From Methanoculleus oceani (lineage in GTDB: Archaea; Halobacteriota; Methanomicrobia; Methanomicrobiales; Methanoculleaceae), in contig NZ_QFDM01000003.1 in NCBI RefSeq assembly GCF_023702065.1, positions 62,001 to 126,000 of the forward strand: a stretch of DNA of 64,000 nucleotides, in the 5' to 3' direction. Every line of letters starts with the position of its first letter. Position 1 is the first letter of the stretch. Below are positions 62,511 through 64,000 of this stretch, piece after piece. Made by a program: the position numbers and the translations under genes. The notes under the pieces were generated by a model that was given only the letters and a program-made list of their open reading frames with translations, was not told the DNA's origin and searched no databases.

Positions 62511-63905
62511 TCATTTTCTAATTGCTTTTTCCGCCACAAGTCCCAGATACCTGGTTAATTCATTCTCAAAACTACGGGATACATCAGATGCGTCACTTGT
62601 AGCGTGAGCAACTTCGTGAAGTAAGATACCTGCATAATTCTGGATGTCTTTCAGTTGGTCTCGTTTTATTATGATCCTATTTTCAGAAGCCTCCCACAAC
62701 CCCCCTACTTCCAGATATGAATCTGGATCGAGTCGCATTGTTTTTGAAATCAGGATTTCTTTCACACATTCAGGCCGGCCTCCAACGAAGTCCAATATTT
62801 GTCCAGTTTGTTCAAAAACCTGTTTTTCCTTTGCGGTAAACTGCCTCTCAGACACAAAAGAGAACTTCAAACTATTATTCCAATCTCTGCTGAATTGCTC
62901 TACGTCCCTGATCGGATTGCCCGAGACGTCTACTGCGCCTTGTAATTTACCTTTAATCTTCTGGGGAACAATTATGACGTCATATTTATCATTTCTGACC
63001 CTATCAACAAGATTCGGTGCGGACATGGCCTCGTCGGAGGTGAAGAATACAACCTTAGAACGATCATTGAGTAATCGGCATGCATGAACAGACACCTCTG
63101 ACCAGCCTAACTCGTCATGGTGCTCCCCGGCATCATAGTTGGCCAGATCATTTACTAATTCGTGCGCAACTTCCTGACTTTCGCATGCAGTAAGGATCTT
63201 TTGAACCCTGTCAGCGTAAGCCGTTCTACCGACATTCGTACGCTCACGATTCAATGCCTTTTGTATAGCTTTGTTGAGGGCCGTAATATTGTATGAAAAG
63301 AGGAAGTTTTCTTCTTCCGCAACCTGAACCCCGTTAACATATATTTTTGCGGGATCAGATTTCTTTTTAATAACCTGACCTAATGATGTGGTTTCTAACA
63401 CTTTTTCACCAGAAAAACGCAGGAACAGATCCTTCGCTCTTGAAATATCACTGTCTGAACAGTTTTTAAGGATAAACTCTGTTCCTTGGAAGTTATTATC
63501 AGAAGGGGGAGAAATTTGTGCGTGCAATGTGATAATATCATCAAAACCGTGTTTTTTTGTTCTTTCTAAGGTAATATCTTCATGCTTTGATTTTATCGAG
63601 ACCTGGACGCCCTTTCGATTGAATGTTGCAAGAGCATCTTTCAACCCGATACCAAATTTTCCAATGACATGAGGGTTTTTAAGTTTCTCATCGTTTTCTT
63701 TTTGTGTCAAGTGTTGATGATTAAGTCCTCTTCCATAATCGCGGATGTGCCAGCAATTCGCTTTATCTTTAAATATCTCAATTTTCTTGGTCTTGGTGAG
63801 TAGTTCTTCATCAATAGCATTGGCAATAATCTCTCTGACTGCGTGGTAGACTTCCCAATCTTCTAATATCTTCTCGACATTGAGATCAAACTTGTTAAAG
63901 GTCAT
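62511..63905 (-). CDS. GHKL ATPase fused to an HEXXH peptidase-like domain
   Basis: A 464-residue protein. The N-terminal GHKL domain has REIIANAIDEEL (N-box), IRDYGRGL (D-box) and GKFGIGLKDALA (G-box). The C-terminus has LLHEVAHATSD with HEXXH at 430-434 and possible third zinc ligands E447 or E449 in FENELTRYLG, as in gluzincins. The middle part (150-380) is not recognised. ATP binding could control proteolysis. The left start ATG 63905 lies 95 bases from the window end; its promoter is not wholly visible. Confidence 0.8.
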   Translation of the reverse strand: MTFNKFDLNVEKILEDWEVYHAVREIIANAIDEELLTKTKKIEIFKDKANCWHIRDYGRGLNHQHLTQKENDEKLKNPHVIGKFGIGLKDALATFNRKGVQVSIKSKHEDITLERTKKHGFDDIITLHAQISPPSDNNFQGTEFILKNCSDSDISRAKDLFLRFSGEKVLETTSLGQVIKKKSDPAKIYVNGVQVAEEENFLFSYNITALNKAIQKALNRERTNVGRTAYADRVQKILTACESQEVAHELVNDLANYDAGEHHDELGWSEVSVHACRLLNDRSKVVFFTSDEAMSAPNLVDRVRNDKYDVIIVPQKIKGKLQGAVDVSGNPIRDVEQFSRDWNNSLKFSFVSERQFTAKEKQVFEQTGQILDFVGGRPECVKEILISKTMRLDPDSYLEVGGLWEASENRIIIKRDQLKDIQNYAGILLHEVAHATSDASDVSRSFENELTRYLGLVAEKAIRK

Positions 63906-64000
63906 GATATCCCCGGCATTGAATAACTGTTAACAATTGTCCAGGGAGAAAAACATTTTGAAATCGTCTTTAAAACATCTGTTCTTCATCCTGACCGTTA

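Overview
The window looks like a chromosome segment of a methanogenic archaeon of the order Methanomicrobiales, probably close to Methanoculleus. The evidence is a GC-rich backbone, archaeal TATA boxes (including some about 25 bases before the start codon, suggesting leaderless mRNAs), GGAGG/GGTG ribosome sites, an MTH865-family protein, HypD, a sodium:solute symporter with its 42-residue accessory protein, and tRNAs without an encoded CCA. The genus is inferred from gene content, not from a marker gene.

Positions 1-36000 are mostly ordinary single genes and short operons: an SDR oxidoreductase, a ferritin-like protein, a secreted 5'-nucleotidase, an FKBP isomerase, tRNA-Thr(GGT), a radical SAM protein fused to a winged helix, an MscS channel divergent from hypD, tRNA-Arg(CCG), an ErcA-like dehydrogenase coupled to a PAS sensor without an ATPase domain, a transglutaminase lipoprotein, a PAS histidine kinase, a PEGA surface protein, a PhzF protein, a symporter pair, tandem SRPBCC and hydrolase genes, a PQQ-type sugar dehydrogenase and a fused LivJ-BMP binding lipoprotein. 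Relics are mixed in: a frameshifted GNAT gene, an MTH865 fragment and a possible broken membrane protein gene.

Positions 36600-53800 are accessory. They hold three AAA/STAND-like ATPases, two neighbouring RelE-type toxin-antitoxin pairs (one followed closely by a B3/B4-domain gene), three hicBA loci and a hicA relic, an RNase III homologue with two catalytic aspartates changed to asparagine, a duplicated promoter plus two-gene module of unknown function, a TPR-AAA+ protein, a DUF4062/RecG-like protein, a KNQYFGD-family protein and a relic of the Cas1 C-terminal domain. No CRISPR array was seen. A palindromic repeat family has inserted into or beside three of the genes in the window.

Positions 53800-64000 are AT-rich and look horizontally acquired. 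A plus-strand operon encodes a NurA-like nuclease, a HerA-like ATPase, a GHKL (Hsp90-like) ATPase and a radical SAM protein. Facing it, a minus-strand pair encodes a GHKL ATPase fused to an HEXXH metallopeptidase-like end, and a protein with a DUF3883 nuclease-like end. The two clusters together are the best candidate for an undescribed defence system. Function is inferred from domains and context only.
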